Shown here: one piece after another, positions 43,483-51,133 of the stretch
How positions within the stretch are numbered: the stretch's first letter is position 1
Layout: the number at the start of each line of letters is the position of its first letter
Assembly (NCBI GenBank): GCA_035540375.1
Contig: DATLGO010000098.1
Location: 1 to 64,000 of the forward strand
DNA length: 64,000 bases
DNA from: Candidatus Thermoplasmatota archaeon
Lineage (GTDB): Archaea; Thermoplasmatota; SW-10-69-26; JACQPN01; JAJPHT01
Direction of reading: 5' to 3'
Notes under the pieces: generated by a model
What the model was told of the DNA's origin: nothing
The model's database searches: none
What the model saw: only the letters and a program-made list of their open reading frames with translations
Program-made: the position numbers and the translations under genes

Positions 43483-44448
43483 ATGCACGTCGTGGTTTGC
43501 CTCAAGCCCGTGCCGAACGCCCAGGACATCCGGATCAACCCGGAGACGAAGACGCTCGACCGCTCGAGCGCCCAGAATGTCATCAATCCCCCGGACCTGA
43601 ACGCCCTCGAGCTCGCCCTCCAGCTCAAGGACAAGCACGGCGCGAAGGTCACGATCCTCTCGATGTCCCCTCCGTTCGCGGAGCCCTTCCTGCGCGAGTG
43701 CATCGCGATGGGCGCCGACGACGCCGTCCTCATCTCGGACCGCGCGTTCGCGGGCAGCGACACCTACCCGACGTCCTACACCCTCGCCGCGGGCATCCGG
43801 AAGCTGAACTCGGTGAAGCAGGGCGAGTACTACGGCCACGTGCCCCCGCCGAAGACGCAGCCCGACGGCAAGCCCACCCCGCCCAACGCCCCGTGGGTCC
43901 AGGCGGATCTCAAGACGTACCTCGGCGCCGTCGACCTCGTGATCTGCGGCGAGGAGACGACGGACTCGTCGACCGGCCAGACGGGCCCCGGCATCGCGGA
44001 GTGGCTCCGCTGGCCCCAGGTCACGTACATCAAGGACCTCGCCCTCGTCGACGCCTCGGGCAAGCCCGCGGGCAAGGTCGACGGCCCCGCGACGAACCTG
44101 CGCATCCACTGCACGCAGGACCTCGAAGGCGCCCGATCCACGTGGGAAGCCGAGCTCCCCGCGGTCGTCACGGTCAACCTCGGCATCAACGCCCCGCGCG
44201 CGCCCAACCTGATGCGGTCGATCATGGCGAAGCAGAAGTTCCAGCTCACCCTCTACACGTCGAACGACCTCGACGTGGACCGCACGAAGCTCGGCCTCAA
44301 GGGCTCGCCCACGGTCGTCGGCAAGATCATCACGATCGACGTCGGCGGCAAGAAGACCGAGTTCATCGAGGGCGCGACTCCGGAGGAGATCGCGAAGAAG
44401 GTCGTCGACCGTCTCGAGGAGAAGGGTCTCCTCAAGGGGGTGCTCTGA
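43483..44448 (+). CDS. etfB: Electron transfer flavoprotein, beta subunit
   Basis: A 321-residue EtfB/FixA protein carrying electrons from acyl-CoA or related dehydrogenases. Family features are the start MHVVVCLKPVPNAQDIRINP, NPPDLNALELALQLKDKHG, VTILSMSPP, the AMGADDAVLISD segment, TTDSSTGQTGPGIAEWLRWP and a nucleotide-loop end PRAPNLMRSIMAKQK. A segment of about 40 residues after GIRKLN (GEYYGHVPPPKTQPDGKP and following) lengthens it compared with the usual 250-265. It is directly followed by etfA with a 1-base gap. Confidence 0.95.
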   Translation: MHVVVCLKPVPNAQDIRINPETKTLDRSSAQNVINPPDLNALELALQLKDKHGAKVTILSMSPPFAEPFLRECIAMGADDAVLISDRAFAGSDTYPTSYTLAAGIRKLNSVKQGEYYGHVPPPKTQPDGKPTPPNAPWVQADLKTYLGAVDLVICGEETTDSSTGQTGPGIAEWLRWPQVTYIKDLALVDASGKPAGKVDGPATNLRIHCTQDLEGARSTWEAELPAVVTVNLGINAPRAPNLMRSIMAKQKFQLTLYTSNDLDVDRTKLGLKGSPTVVGKIITIDVGGKKTEFIEGATPEEIAKKVVDRLEEKGLLKGVL

Positions 44449-44449
44449 G

Positions 44450-45496
44450 ATGCCCGCCGTCACCACGCCCGAGGAAGGCGCCGCGTACACCGGCGTCTGG
44501 ATCTTCATCGAACAGCACCAGGGCGAGATGGCCAAGGTGTCGAAGGAGCTGCTCACGAAGGGCCGCGAGCTCGCGACCCAGCGCGGCACCACGCTCACCG
44601 CCATCCTGCTCGGCCACAACGTCGAGCACCTTGCGAAGGAATGCGTCTCCTACGGCGCCGACAAGGTCGTCCTCGCGGAGCACAAGGACCTCGAGAAGTA
44701 CTCGACGGAGCCCTACGTGGAGGTCTGCGCGAAGCTCGTCGACGAGCGCAAGCCCGAAGTGTTCCTCATCGGCGCGACCCACACGGGCCGCGACTTCGGC
44801 AGCCGCATCGCCGTGCGCAACCACACGGGCTGCACGGCCGACGCGACGAAGCTCGAGTGGGACATGAAGAAGGTCGAGGAGAAGAACGAGTGGGAGCTCA
44901 TCATGCTCCGCCCGGCCTTCGGCGGAAAGATCCTCGCCGGCATCGTGTGCCCGAAGCACCGCCCGTGGATCGCCTCCGCGCGCCCCAACACCTTCGAGGT
45001 CGGCACGCCCGACCCCGCGCGCAAGGGCGAGATCGAGAAGCTCACCCCGCAGCTTGCGGGCGGCTACAAGAGCCGCGTCATCCGGTTCGAGAAGATCCCC
45101 GAAGGCGGCGTCCACCTCGACAAGGCCGAGATCATCGTCGCGGGCGGCATGGGCCTCGCGCAGAAGGAGAACCTGAAGCACGTCGAAGAGGTCGCGAAAG
45201 CGATCGGCGGCGCCGTCGGCGCGAGCCGCAAGATCGTCGACCAGGGGTGGATCGGCCGCACGCACCAGGTCGGCCAGACGGGCATCACCGTCCGCCCGAA
45301 GCTCTACATCGCGGCCGGCATCTCGGGCGCGGTCCAGCACCTCGCGGGCATGCAGGAGGCGGGCTTCGTCGTCTCGATCAACAAGGACGCGAAGGCCCCC
45401 ATCTTCGGGGTCAGCGACGTGGGCATCGTCGGGGATGCGACGAAGATCCTGCCCGCGATCGCGGCGGAGATCCGACGGCGGAAGGCGCACAAGTAG
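44450..45496 (+). CDS. etfA: Electron transfer flavoprotein, alpha subunit
   Basis: A 348-residue EtfA/FixB protein. N-terminal half: GVWIFIEQHQGEMAKVSKEL, ILLGHNVEHLAKECVSYGAD and FLIGATHTGRDFGSRIAVR. The FAD domain has IIVAGGMGLAQKENLKHVEE, VGASRKIVDQGWIGRTHQVG, QTGITVRPKLYIAAGISGAV, QHLAGM and the final PIFGVSDVGIVGDATKILPA. The conserved Arg and Ser/Thr contacting FAD are present. It pairs with etfB. No ETF-quinone oxidoreductase or acyl-CoA dehydrogenase is visible in the window, so the electron donor is unknown. Confidence 0.95.
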   Translation: MPAVTTPEEGAAYTGVWIFIEQHQGEMAKVSKELLTKGRELATQRGTTLTAILLGHNVEHLAKECVSYGADKVVLAEHKDLEKYSTEPYVEVCAKLVDERKPEVFLIGATHTGRDFGSRIAVRNHTGCTADATKLEWDMKKVEEKNEWELIMLRPAFGGKILAGIVCPKHRPWIASARPNTFEVGTPDPARKGEIEKLTPQLAGGYKSRVIRFEKIPEGGVHLDKAEIIVAGGMGLAQKENLKHVEEVAKAIGGAVGASRKIVDQGWIGRTHQVGQTGITVRPKLYIAAGISGAVQHLAGMQEAGFVVSINKDAKAPIFGVSDVGIVGDATKILPAIAAEIRRRKAHK

Positions 45497-45597
45497 GGGG
45501 ACATTCATGGGTGGGCCGGTCTCGGGTCCTTCAACCCGCCCCCGTCCTACGACCCTCAAGAGCGTCGGCGGTCCGTAACAATTTCCCTCCAATTGTG

Positions 45598-45605
45598 ACT
45601 TAAGG
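45598..45605 (+). promoter_or_regulatory. TATA-like element before secreted-protein cluster
   Basis: ACTTAAGG lies 22-29 bases upstream of the ATG at 45627. A closely similar CCTTAAGT precedes the gene at 47932 and its truncated copy, hinting at a shared promoter type in this cluster. Confidence 0.45.
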
Positions 45606-45626
45606 CGACAAACTCTTACCGGCGAC

Positions 45627-45779
45627 ATGTCTCGTTCCAGGCCCACGTGTCCCGGGGATCAACGTTCTGAGCGCGGCGTCCTTCCGTTCCAGCTGGGGGG
45701 CTTGGCGCTTCTCCTGCTTCTCGCCGCAGTGTTCATTTCCCCCACGAGCGCGCGGCGCAGTCTTGCGGATCGACGATGA
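45627..45779 (+). CDS. Signal-peptide ORF, out of frame with the next gene
   Basis: A 50-residue ORF with a basic n-region (MSRSRPTCPGDQRSERGVLP), a strong hydrophobic core (LGGLALLLLLAAVFI) and SPTSA, then RRSLADRR and a stop. This is a classical export signal with nothing behind it. The stop overlaps the ATG of the following ORF (ATGA). The following frame contains, upstream of that ATG, the residues QSCGSTM, which begin a repeat module. The two ORFs should therefore be one protein joined by a -1 shift near the run of five C at 45739-45743. Confidence 0.6.
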   Translation: MSRSRPTCPGDQRSERGVLPFQLGGLALLLLLAAVFISPTSARRSLADRR

Positions 45780-47038
45780 CCCATGTGGGCGGATCCTTGC
45801 CCCCCACATATACGGGACAAACCACGATCGCCCTTTCCGCCGCGTTCCTCGACGAACCGGAGCACTGCGGCATCCAGGGCGGATACATGCTCGACAACGG
45901 CCAATTTTTCCCGACCCAGAAATGGCAGGACGGGAACAACTACGGGATCTCAGGCAGTCGTCAATTCAGCGCGGGCCACCACACCATCCACGTTCGCCTT
46001 GCCGAGAACGGCGGCGCCGTGGGCGAGCTGACGCATCACTTCTTCGTTCGCCTTTGCGGAACCGGGATGCTCGCCCCCTCGTCCATGACGCCCACGAGCG
46101 CCGCGCACGGCGTTCCAACGATCCGCGTCGTATTCAGGGACCCTGACGCTGCGTGCGGCATCGGCGCGCACCGGTTGCTCCTTGATGGCATCGAGGTTCC
46201 GGCGAAAGCCACCACGGTCGGCAAGGACTACGTGCTCACGTACACGCCCCCGGATCCCCTCCCCGATGGCGTGCACTTTGTCGAAGCCTGGGTCGAGGAG
46301 ATCTGCTGCACGACCAACACCGTGGAGGATCGCAACTCGGGGTCCACGAGCTGGTCGTTCGAGGTGAAAACATGCGGTGGCGCGCCGCTCGTCCTCGACA
46401 CGTGGGGCCCTCGCGAGTCGACGTCCCGCAGGCAGCCGACGATCCACGCCGCCTTCCACGATCGGGAAACGCCGTGTGGCGTCGCGGCGGCCACGATGCG
46501 GATCGACGACGTCGTCGTCCCTGCGACGGTGACGATCGAGGATCACGTCTACCGCGTCTCCTACATTCCGATCGAACCCCTCGCGCCAGGGCCCCATCGC
46601 GTCTCGGTCCGGGTGACGGAAACGTGCTGCGCTCCCGCCAACGTCCCGAACGAGGCCGTGCACGCGTGGACCTTCACGGTAAGCCCCTCCGGACCGGAGG
46701 GTGAACGCAGCCTCGGCAGGACGACCCTGAACGTCACGACGCCCGAGCGCGTCGAGGACCAAGGGTGTCATGCGGGCGTGTGCATCGAGGAATGGGTCGT
46801 ACCCGTGCGCCTCGCGGCGCGGGCGGAGGTCGGCCCGGCGTGGGTCCACTACAACCTGGACCCGGACGATCGCACGCCGATCGGGCCGCTTTCGATCCCG
46901 GGGACCCCGATCAGCGTGTGCAACCAAGGCGTCTGCGACGTCCCAATCCCCCAGCTGACCGTCTGGACCCTGTTTCGGGGACGGGTCGAGGTGGACGGCT
47001 CACCGATCCACGACACGGGCGACCTGACCCTCCCCTGA
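45776..47038 (+). CDS. Secreted Ig-like repeat protein (signal peptide in other frame)
   Basis: The ORF from 45776 encodes 420 residues with at least three tandem beta-sandwich modules of about 100 residues. Each opens with CG and carries a second Cys about 35-40 residues later: CGTGMLAP...DPDAACGIG, CGGAPLVL...RETPCGVAA, and a first module whose CG lies just upstream of this ATG (CGSTMTHVGG...EPEHCGIQ). Paired cysteines and EICCTTN / ETCCAPA phrases indicate extracellular disulfides. Without the upstream signal peptide the product could not be exported, so a frameshift (real or assembly error) is likely. Function unknown. Confidence 0.65.
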   Translation: MTHVGGSLPPTYTGQTTIALSAAFLDEPEHCGIQGGYMLDNGQFFPTQKWQDGNNYGISGSRQFSAGHHTIHVRLAENGGAVGELTHHFFVRLCGTGMLAPSSMTPTSAAHGVPTIRVVFRDPDAACGIGAHRLLLDGIEVPAKATTVGKDYVLTYTPPDPLPDGVHFVEAWVEEICCTTNTVEDRNSGSTSWSFEVKTCGGAPLVLDTWGPRESTSRRQPTIHAAFHDRETPCGVAAATMRIDDVVVPATVTIEDHVYRVSYIPIEPLAPGPHRVSVRVTETCCAPANVPNEAVHAWTFTVSPSGPEGERSLGRTTLNVTTPERVEDQGCHAGVCIEEWVVPVRLAARAEVGPAWVHYNLDPDDRTPIGPLSIPGTPISVCNQGVCDVPIPQLTVWTLFRGRVEVDGSPIHDTGDLTLP

Positions 47039-47096
47039 GCTTGACGTTCATCAACCCAGAAAACGAGCGAATCAATTCCAAGGAGACGAGAACACC

Positions 47097-47828
47097 ATGA
47101 AACCAATCGTGCAACGTGCCATGACGACCTTCGCGATCGCGGCCTTCGCGGCCTCCGGACTCCTCGCGCCTGCCGGCGCGAGCGCGCCGGGCGGCTGCGA
47201 CGGAGCCGTGGAACAGTTGAAAACAACGCTTGAGGACTCGCCCGTCGGCGGCGCCATGCCGCCCGCGGTCGCGGCCGCGCTCGCCGAGGTCGCGGAGGCG
47301 TGCGATCCACAGCCTGGGACGAATGATTGTTGCTTCGAGCCGGCGCCGCTCCCCGAGGGGGTCTTCCAGGAGTGGTGGCTCGAGGATCCGCCGGCGCTCA
47401 TGACGTCGGCGACCTCGGCGGTGTGTAGGCCGAGCAGGTATGAGAGGGAGCCTGGGACGGAGCTGAAGGTCATCGTTGCAATCGACGATTACGCGCCGTA
47501 CACGTACGAGGAGGTTGCGTTCTCTTCATACGTGGACTTCAAGCCAACGCGCCCGTCGTTCACGACCGAGTTCTACGCGATGGCCGACACGTTCGGCATG
47601 CTCGCGCGCAACGTCCGCGACGACTCCCTCGTGCGCGGCTACATCTACATCAACACGGTGGATGCGACCGGTTACGGTCCCGTCGCCCTCCCCGCGACGT
47701 CGGCCGACGCCAAGGCCTGGTGCAAGAAGGAGAACACGGACGTTTGCGGCGGCTCTGGCACGGCGGGCTACGAAGCGTCGCGCCTCAAGGTGCTCGCGAT
47801 CAGCCAGTTCGACCGGTGCAACCGCTGA
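47097..47828 (+). CDS. Secreted cysteine-containing protein
   Basis: A 243-residue exported protein. AAGGAG at 47080-47085 lies 11 bases before the ATG. The signal peptide is residues 1-31 (TTFAIAAFAASGLLAPAGAS). The mature protein has eight cysteines, including ACDPQPGTNDCCFEP and WCKKENTDVCGGSG, and a beta-rich C-terminal half. The last 49 codons are duplicated about 1.3 kb downstream as a remnant. I do not recognise the family. Likely surface or secreted, possibly interacting with the neighbouring Cys-containing proteins. Confidence 0.7.
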   Translation: MKPIVQRAMTTFAIAAFAASGLLAPAGASAPGGCDGAVEQLKTTLEDSPVGGAMPPAVAAALAEVAEACDPQPGTNDCCFEPAPLPEGVFQEWWLEDPPALMTSATSAVCRPSRYEREPGTELKVIVAIDDYAPYTYEEVAFSSYVDFKPTRPSFTTEFYAMADTFGMLARNVRDDSLVRGYIYINTVDATGYGPVALPATSADAKAWCKKENTDVCGGSGTAGYEASRLKVLAISQFDRCNR

Positions 47829-47837
47829 GCGTCGGAC

Positions 47838-47855
47838 GGGGGCGCCCTCGCCCCC
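47838..47855. terminator. GC-rich hairpin after secreted-protein gene
   Basis: GGGGGCG and CGCCCCC form a perfect 7-bp stem with a 4-base loop, 10 bases after the stop at 47828. In copy B (49139-49159) the stem is unchanged while the loop is 7 bases and different, so the stem seems to be conserved. There is no clear T-run, so termination is only one possibility. Confidence 0.45.
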
Positions 47856-47886
47856 GCCCGCGTTTCACAAGAATCGTCGAAGGTGA

Positions 47887-47894
47887 CCTTAAGT
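47887..47894 (+). promoter_or_regulatory. TATA-like element for the 47932 gene
   Basis: CCTTAAGT lies 38-45 bases upstream of the ATG at 47932. The identical element occurs in the duplicated copy at 49191-49198. Confidence 0.4.
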
Positions 47895-47931
47895 GATGCC
47901 AGACCCACGCCCAAGCCGGAGGCGCGACCCC

Positions 47932-48903
47932 ATGAACCCCCGCCGACCCTTCCTTCTCGCCCCGCTCGCCGTCGTCCTGACGCTCATGACCACGCTCCCG
48001 GGCCTCACCGCGGGTACGAGCGAAGAATACCCGGATTACACCGTGCACTTCCAACTCGCGGGGCTCGAACCTGAAGGCGCTGTCGTCCTCCACGTCCAAA
48101 ACCCGGAGGGCCTGGCCTTCGCAAGCCGCACGCAACTCGTGAGCGATTCCAGTCATCATAATCCGTTTTATCGGACGACAATCTTTCCCGATGGCAGCGG
48201 ATCACAATATTACTACTGGGGCAATTCGGGGTCAAACTGGGGTGTAGGGAGGGGAGTCGTGTACCTGGGGCTCAAGGATTCGCGGGCGGAGGTTTCCGGC
48301 CTTCCGACTCGGCGTATCGAACATTATCGAAGCGAGGAGTATGAGTGGCATCATCAGGAAGCCTGGATGACGTTCTATTGGAAGAACCAGACCGGCCCAT
48401 GGTGGTTCAATTCCTCATGGTTGCCGGGAACAACCATCCGCGAAGTGGCTCGCGGAATCGCCGAAGCTTACGAATTGAAGGACTTCGAGCACGGTGCACG
48501 GGCGGGAGTTCCTGCTGCAGCGCGCGTCCACGTCCTCGACGGGCTCACCATCGACCCAGACGGCGGGCAGGTCCTGGCGTCGATCAGCATCACTCAAACG
48601 GACGCTTGGGGCTTCGGCCATTTCACGGTCGAGCGCGATGACGGTTTTCACAGGCGTCTCAATTTCGTCGGCGTTCACGATGTCGTTCACGAGCTTGAGA
48701 ACGATCCGCTCAACAACTGTATCTGCTACAAGGATGAGGAGTGGATTTTCACGAGCACACTACTCCATCGCCTACGCCTGGATTACGTGGGGGATGGTAG
48801 ATCGACGACCATTTTCGTGGTTCTCGCGAAATTCCATGAGACCGTTCTTCCGAACGAGCTCTGGCGGGAGCGAAACAAGCGGGAGCCGGGGACGTCCTTT
48901 TGA
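47932..48903 (+). CDS. Secreted hypothetical protein of low-GC composition
   Basis: A protein of 323 residues from ATG 47932 (MNPRRPFLLAPLAVVLTLMT, signal peptide to about residue 28). The first part has ordinary GC-rich codons. From about residue 65 the DNA becomes clearly more A/T-rich, and the protein rich in Trp, Tyr, His and Asn (SGSQYYYWGNSGSNWGVG, EYEWHHQEAWMTFYWKN), then ICYKDEEWIFTSTLL. The composition change suggests that a foreign domain was joined to a native signal peptide. An in-frame ATG at 47893 or 47896 is possible. No family recognised. Confidence 0.6.
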   Translation: MNPRRPFLLAPLAVVLTLMTTLPGLTAGTSEEYPDYTVHFQLAGLEPEGAVVLHVQNPEGLAFASRTQLVSDSSHHNPFYRTTIFPDGSGSQYYYWGNSGSNWGVGRGVVYLGLKDSRAEVSGLPTRRIEHYRSEEYEWHHQEAWMTFYWKNQTGPWWFNSSWLPGTTIREVARGIAEAYELKDFEHGARAGVPAAARVHVLDGLTIDPDGGQVLASISITQTDAWGFGHFTVERDDGFHRRLNFVGVHDVVHELENDPLNNCICYKDEEWIFTSTLLHRLRLDYVGDGRSTTIFVVLAKFHETVLPNELWRERNKREPGTSF

Positions 48904-48980
48904 CAAGCGCCCGAAAAACGCCGCCGCTCCCCACCGCGCGCCTTCGGACGCCTCACGCCTGTTGTCGCGAGCGCGCGGAC

Positions 48981-49129
48981 GCGTGGCCCTGCCCGCGACG
49001 TCGGCTGATGCGAAGGCCTGGTGCAAGAAGGAGAACACGGACGTTTGCGGCGGTTGGGGCACCGCGGGCTACGAAGCCTCGCGCATCAAGGTGCTCGCGA
49101 TCGGCCAATTCGACCGGTGCAACCCCTGA
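48981..49129 (+). pseudogene. 3' remnant of a copy of the 47097 gene
   Basis: The reading VALPATSADAKAWCKKENTD then VCGGWGTAGYEASRIKVLAI and GQFDRCNP repeats the last 49 residues of the secreted protein at 47097-47828 with few changes, but no start, signal peptide or N-terminal part precedes it. The frame upstream reads into arginine-rich shadow sequence. It is a duplication by-product. Confidence 0.8.
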
Positions 49130-49138
49130 GAATCGGAC

Positions 49139-49159
49139 GGGGGCGCCGAGGACGCCCCC
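49139..49159. terminator. GC-rich hairpin in duplicated copy
   Basis: GGGGGCG (49139-49145) and CGCCCCC (49153-49159) with loop CCGAGGA. The stem matches the copy A hairpin while the loop differs in length and sequence. Confidence 0.4.
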
Positions 49160-49235
49160 GCCCGCGTTTCACAAGAATCGTCGAAGGTGACCTTAAGTGA
49201 TGCCAGACCCACGCCCAAGCCGGAGGCGCGACACC

Positions 49236-49427
49236 ATGAATCCCCGCCGACCCTTCCTTCTCGCCGCGCTCGCCGTCGTCCTGACGCTCATGACCACGCT
49301 CCCGGGCCTCACCGCGGGCGCGAGCGAAGAATGCCCGGATTACACGGTGGACTATTGTTGCGCGCGCCTCGAAACCGACGCGTCGCGGGCCCGGGCCAGA
49401 CCGCTCGGAAACCCGTCCCCTTCATGA
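49236..49427 (+). pseudogene. 5' remnant of a copy of the 47932 gene
   Basis: It starts MNPRRPFLLAALAVVLTLMT with the same signal peptide as the 47932 gene, continues to TAGASEECPDYTVDYCC, then runs into unrelated Arg-rich sequence and stops at 49427. The stop overlaps the ATG of the next gene by 4 bases. A truncated copy; it might still make a 63-residue exported peptide. Confidence 0.7.
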
Positions 49428-50227
49428 CCCAGGCCGAGCATGCGCGCCGCATGGCCGCGCCGCGCTCGAACCGCGCCCTGCTCGCCGAGGTGCTCGCCCG
49501 CCCGCACTGGACGTGGCATCGGCTCGTCGGCAAGCTCGAAGGGCGCGACCCCCGCGCGGGGCGCCTCGCGGAGTACGAGCGCTTCACGGAGCCGCTCGAG
49601 AGCGCGGTCGCGCGCATGGCGGGGGCGCGCGCGGAGGACGTCGCGAAGACGCTCGCATCATTCGTGCCCGTTGACCGCGCGCAGGGCTCCGGTCCCATCC
49701 CGCGGTGGCAGGACGGCACGCTGGAGCTTTCGCGCGTCGCGTACGCGATCGTGCGGGCGCTCAAGCCCGAGGTCGTCGTCGAGACGGGCGTCGCGCGCGG
49801 CGTCACCTCGCACGCCATCCTCTCCGCGCTCGAGGACAACGGCCGCGGTCGCCTCGTGAGCGTCGATCTCCCCGGCCTCGAAGCGGGCGCGACGGAGGCC
49901 GTGGGCGAGCTTGTCCCGGAGGCGCTTCGCGCCCGCTGGGACCTGCGGCTCGGCCCGAGCGCCTCGCTCCTCCCGGGCATCCTTCGCGGCGTCGGACCCG
50001 TCGACCTCTTCATCCACGACTCGGCGCACACGTACCGCAACATGGCGCGCGAGTACGCGCTCGGCCTCGCGGCGCTCAAGCCGGAGGGCGTCCTCATGTC
50101 GGACGACGTGTGCAACGACGCGCTTCTCGAGATCGTCGAACGCGAGCGCCTCGATCTCGCGGTCGTGCGGCAGTCGAAGGCGCCGCCGTGGTCGTACATC
50201 GGCCTCGCCAAGCGCCGCGCTACCTGA
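49424..50227 (+). CDS. Class I SAM-dependent methyltransferase
   Basis: A protein of 267 residues from ATG 49424. The Rossmann-type SAM site is EVVVETGVARGVTSHAILSA, followed by RLVSVDLPGLEAGATEAVG and the motif VDLFIHDSAHTYRNMAREYA with the later GVLMSDDVCNDALLEI. This pattern fits the Methyltransf_24 group. An N-terminal helical region of about 80 residues precedes the fold. The acceptor is unknown. The start lies at the end of a truncated duplicate gene, so its promoter context was probably changed by the duplication. Confidence 0.85.
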   Translation: MTQAEHARRMAAPRSNRALLAEVLARPHWTWHRLVGKLEGRDPRAGRLAEYERFTEPLESAVARMAGARAEDVAKTLASFVPVDRAQGSGPIPRWQDGTLELSRVAYAIVRALKPEVVVETGVARGVTSHAILSALEDNGRGRLVSVDLPGLEAGATEAVGELVPEALRARWDLRLGPSASLLPGILRGVGPVDLFIHDSAHTYRNMAREYALGLAALKPEGVLMSDDVCNDALLEIVERERLDLAVVRQSKAPPWSYIGLAKRRAT

Positions 50228-51071
50228 GTCGCCGGACGGCGAGCAAGGCCGCGACGGCGAGGGCGCCCCCCAGCGGCGCGAGGCCGGGCGAGGGCACGCG
50301 CGATGGCGCGGCGGCGCCGTGCGCGTGAACGGTCATCGAGACGAACGCGCCTTCCCCCCAGAGCGTCGCGTCGAGCGCGAACTGCGTCGTCACGAGGAAT
50401 CCGGCCTCGATCTCGCTTGGCGCGTCGCCCGCCGGGATCACGCCGATGGAGAGCCTCCCGGTCTCCCCGGGCTCGAGCACGATTGCGTGTGCGGGCGCGA
50501 GGCTCACGCCGCGAATCGACGAGGCCTGGTTGACGCCGATGCGAGAGATCGCGTTTCCCGTGTTCTTGACGGCGAGGACGGCTTCCGCGTAGCCGCCGCG
50601 GGGCGCCTCGACGTCGAGGCGCGCCGGCTTCGTCTCGACCGCGCCGCGGTAGCCGACCCGGAAGATGTGCTCCTGGTGGCCGTACGTCCACGACCCGTCG
50701 GCCTCGGCCGCCCGGATCGTCAGGTTGGAGATCGCGAGGCCGGGCGCGTCGTGGGAGACGTTCACGCGCAGGACGCCCGTCGCGCGACCGCACTGGTTGG
50801 GCAGCACGAGCGCGAACGGGTGGCGATCGGGCTCGAAGACCCCCTTGAGCCATGCCGGCGGATCGGCGAGGCTGAGCGTGACCTGCCGCGCACCGGGCGC
50901 GAGCGCCGTCGCGCACATGGTGACGTTGACGTCGAACGCGACCGCGCGGCCGGGCGGCAGGGTGGAGGGTCCGTTGATCTCGAGCATCACGACGTCCCCC
51001 GGCACCGCGTCCGCCGCGGGCGCGAGCTGGACGAGCGCGATGGCGACGAGAAGCGCGGGGAGGGCGCGCAT
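50220..51071 (-). CDS. Secreted beta-sandwich protein with C-terminal sorting-like tail
   Basis: A 283-residue exported protein. The signal peptide covers residues 1-22 (LPALLVAIALVQLAPAADAV). NEW3/CARDB-like modules follow (GGYAEAVLAVKNTGNAISRI, VLEPGETGRLSIGVIPAGD). The C-terminus PSPGLAPLGGALAVAALLAV then RRLR has the PG...helix...Arg layout of archaeal sorting signals of the PGF-CTERM kind, though the PGF triplet itself is PGL here. It overlaps the methyltransferase end by 8 bases on the opposite strand. Probably surface-attached; ligand unknown. Confidence 0.7.
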   Translation of the reverse strand: MRALPALLVAIALVQLAPAADAVPGDVVMLEINGPSTLPPGRAVAFDVNVTMCATALAPGARQVTLSLADPPAWLKGVFEPDRHPFALVLPNQCGRATGVLRVNVSHDAPGLAISNLTIRAAEADGSWTYGHQEHIFRVGYRGAVETKPARLDVEAPRGGYAEAVLAVKNTGNAISRIGVNQASSIRGVSLAPAHAIVLEPGETGRLSIGVIPAGDAPSEIEAGFLVTTQFALDATLWGEGAFVSMTVHAHGAAAPSRVPSPGLAPLGGALAVAALLAVRRLR

Positions 51072-51133
51072 CCGCCGCCCGTCCGGCGACGCGGGTTAAG
51101 CCTTTGTGGAGCGGAGCGTGAAAGTCCGGTCGC

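Larger units (their letters stand above)
47681..48048. repeat. Segmental duplication, copy A
   Basis: About 370 bases spanning the 3' end of the 47097 gene, an inverted repeat, a TATA-like element and the signal-peptide start of the 47932 gene. It recurs at 48981-49352, offset by 1,300-1,304 bases, with high identity by eye. The 4-base offset change falls in the hairpin loop. Confidence 0.88.
48981..49352. repeat. Segmental duplication, copy B
   Basis: The downstream copy of 47681-48048: gene 3' end, hairpin, TATA-like element and signal-peptide start in the same order. The left end joins unique sequence at about 48980 and the right end diverges just after CGGATTACAC at about 49347. Confidence 0.88.

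Noticed and set aside
48494-49129. ORF of 211 codons across the duplicated remnant
   Set aside because: Only the last 49 codons resemble a protein; the rest is out of frame with the real gene at 47932-48903.
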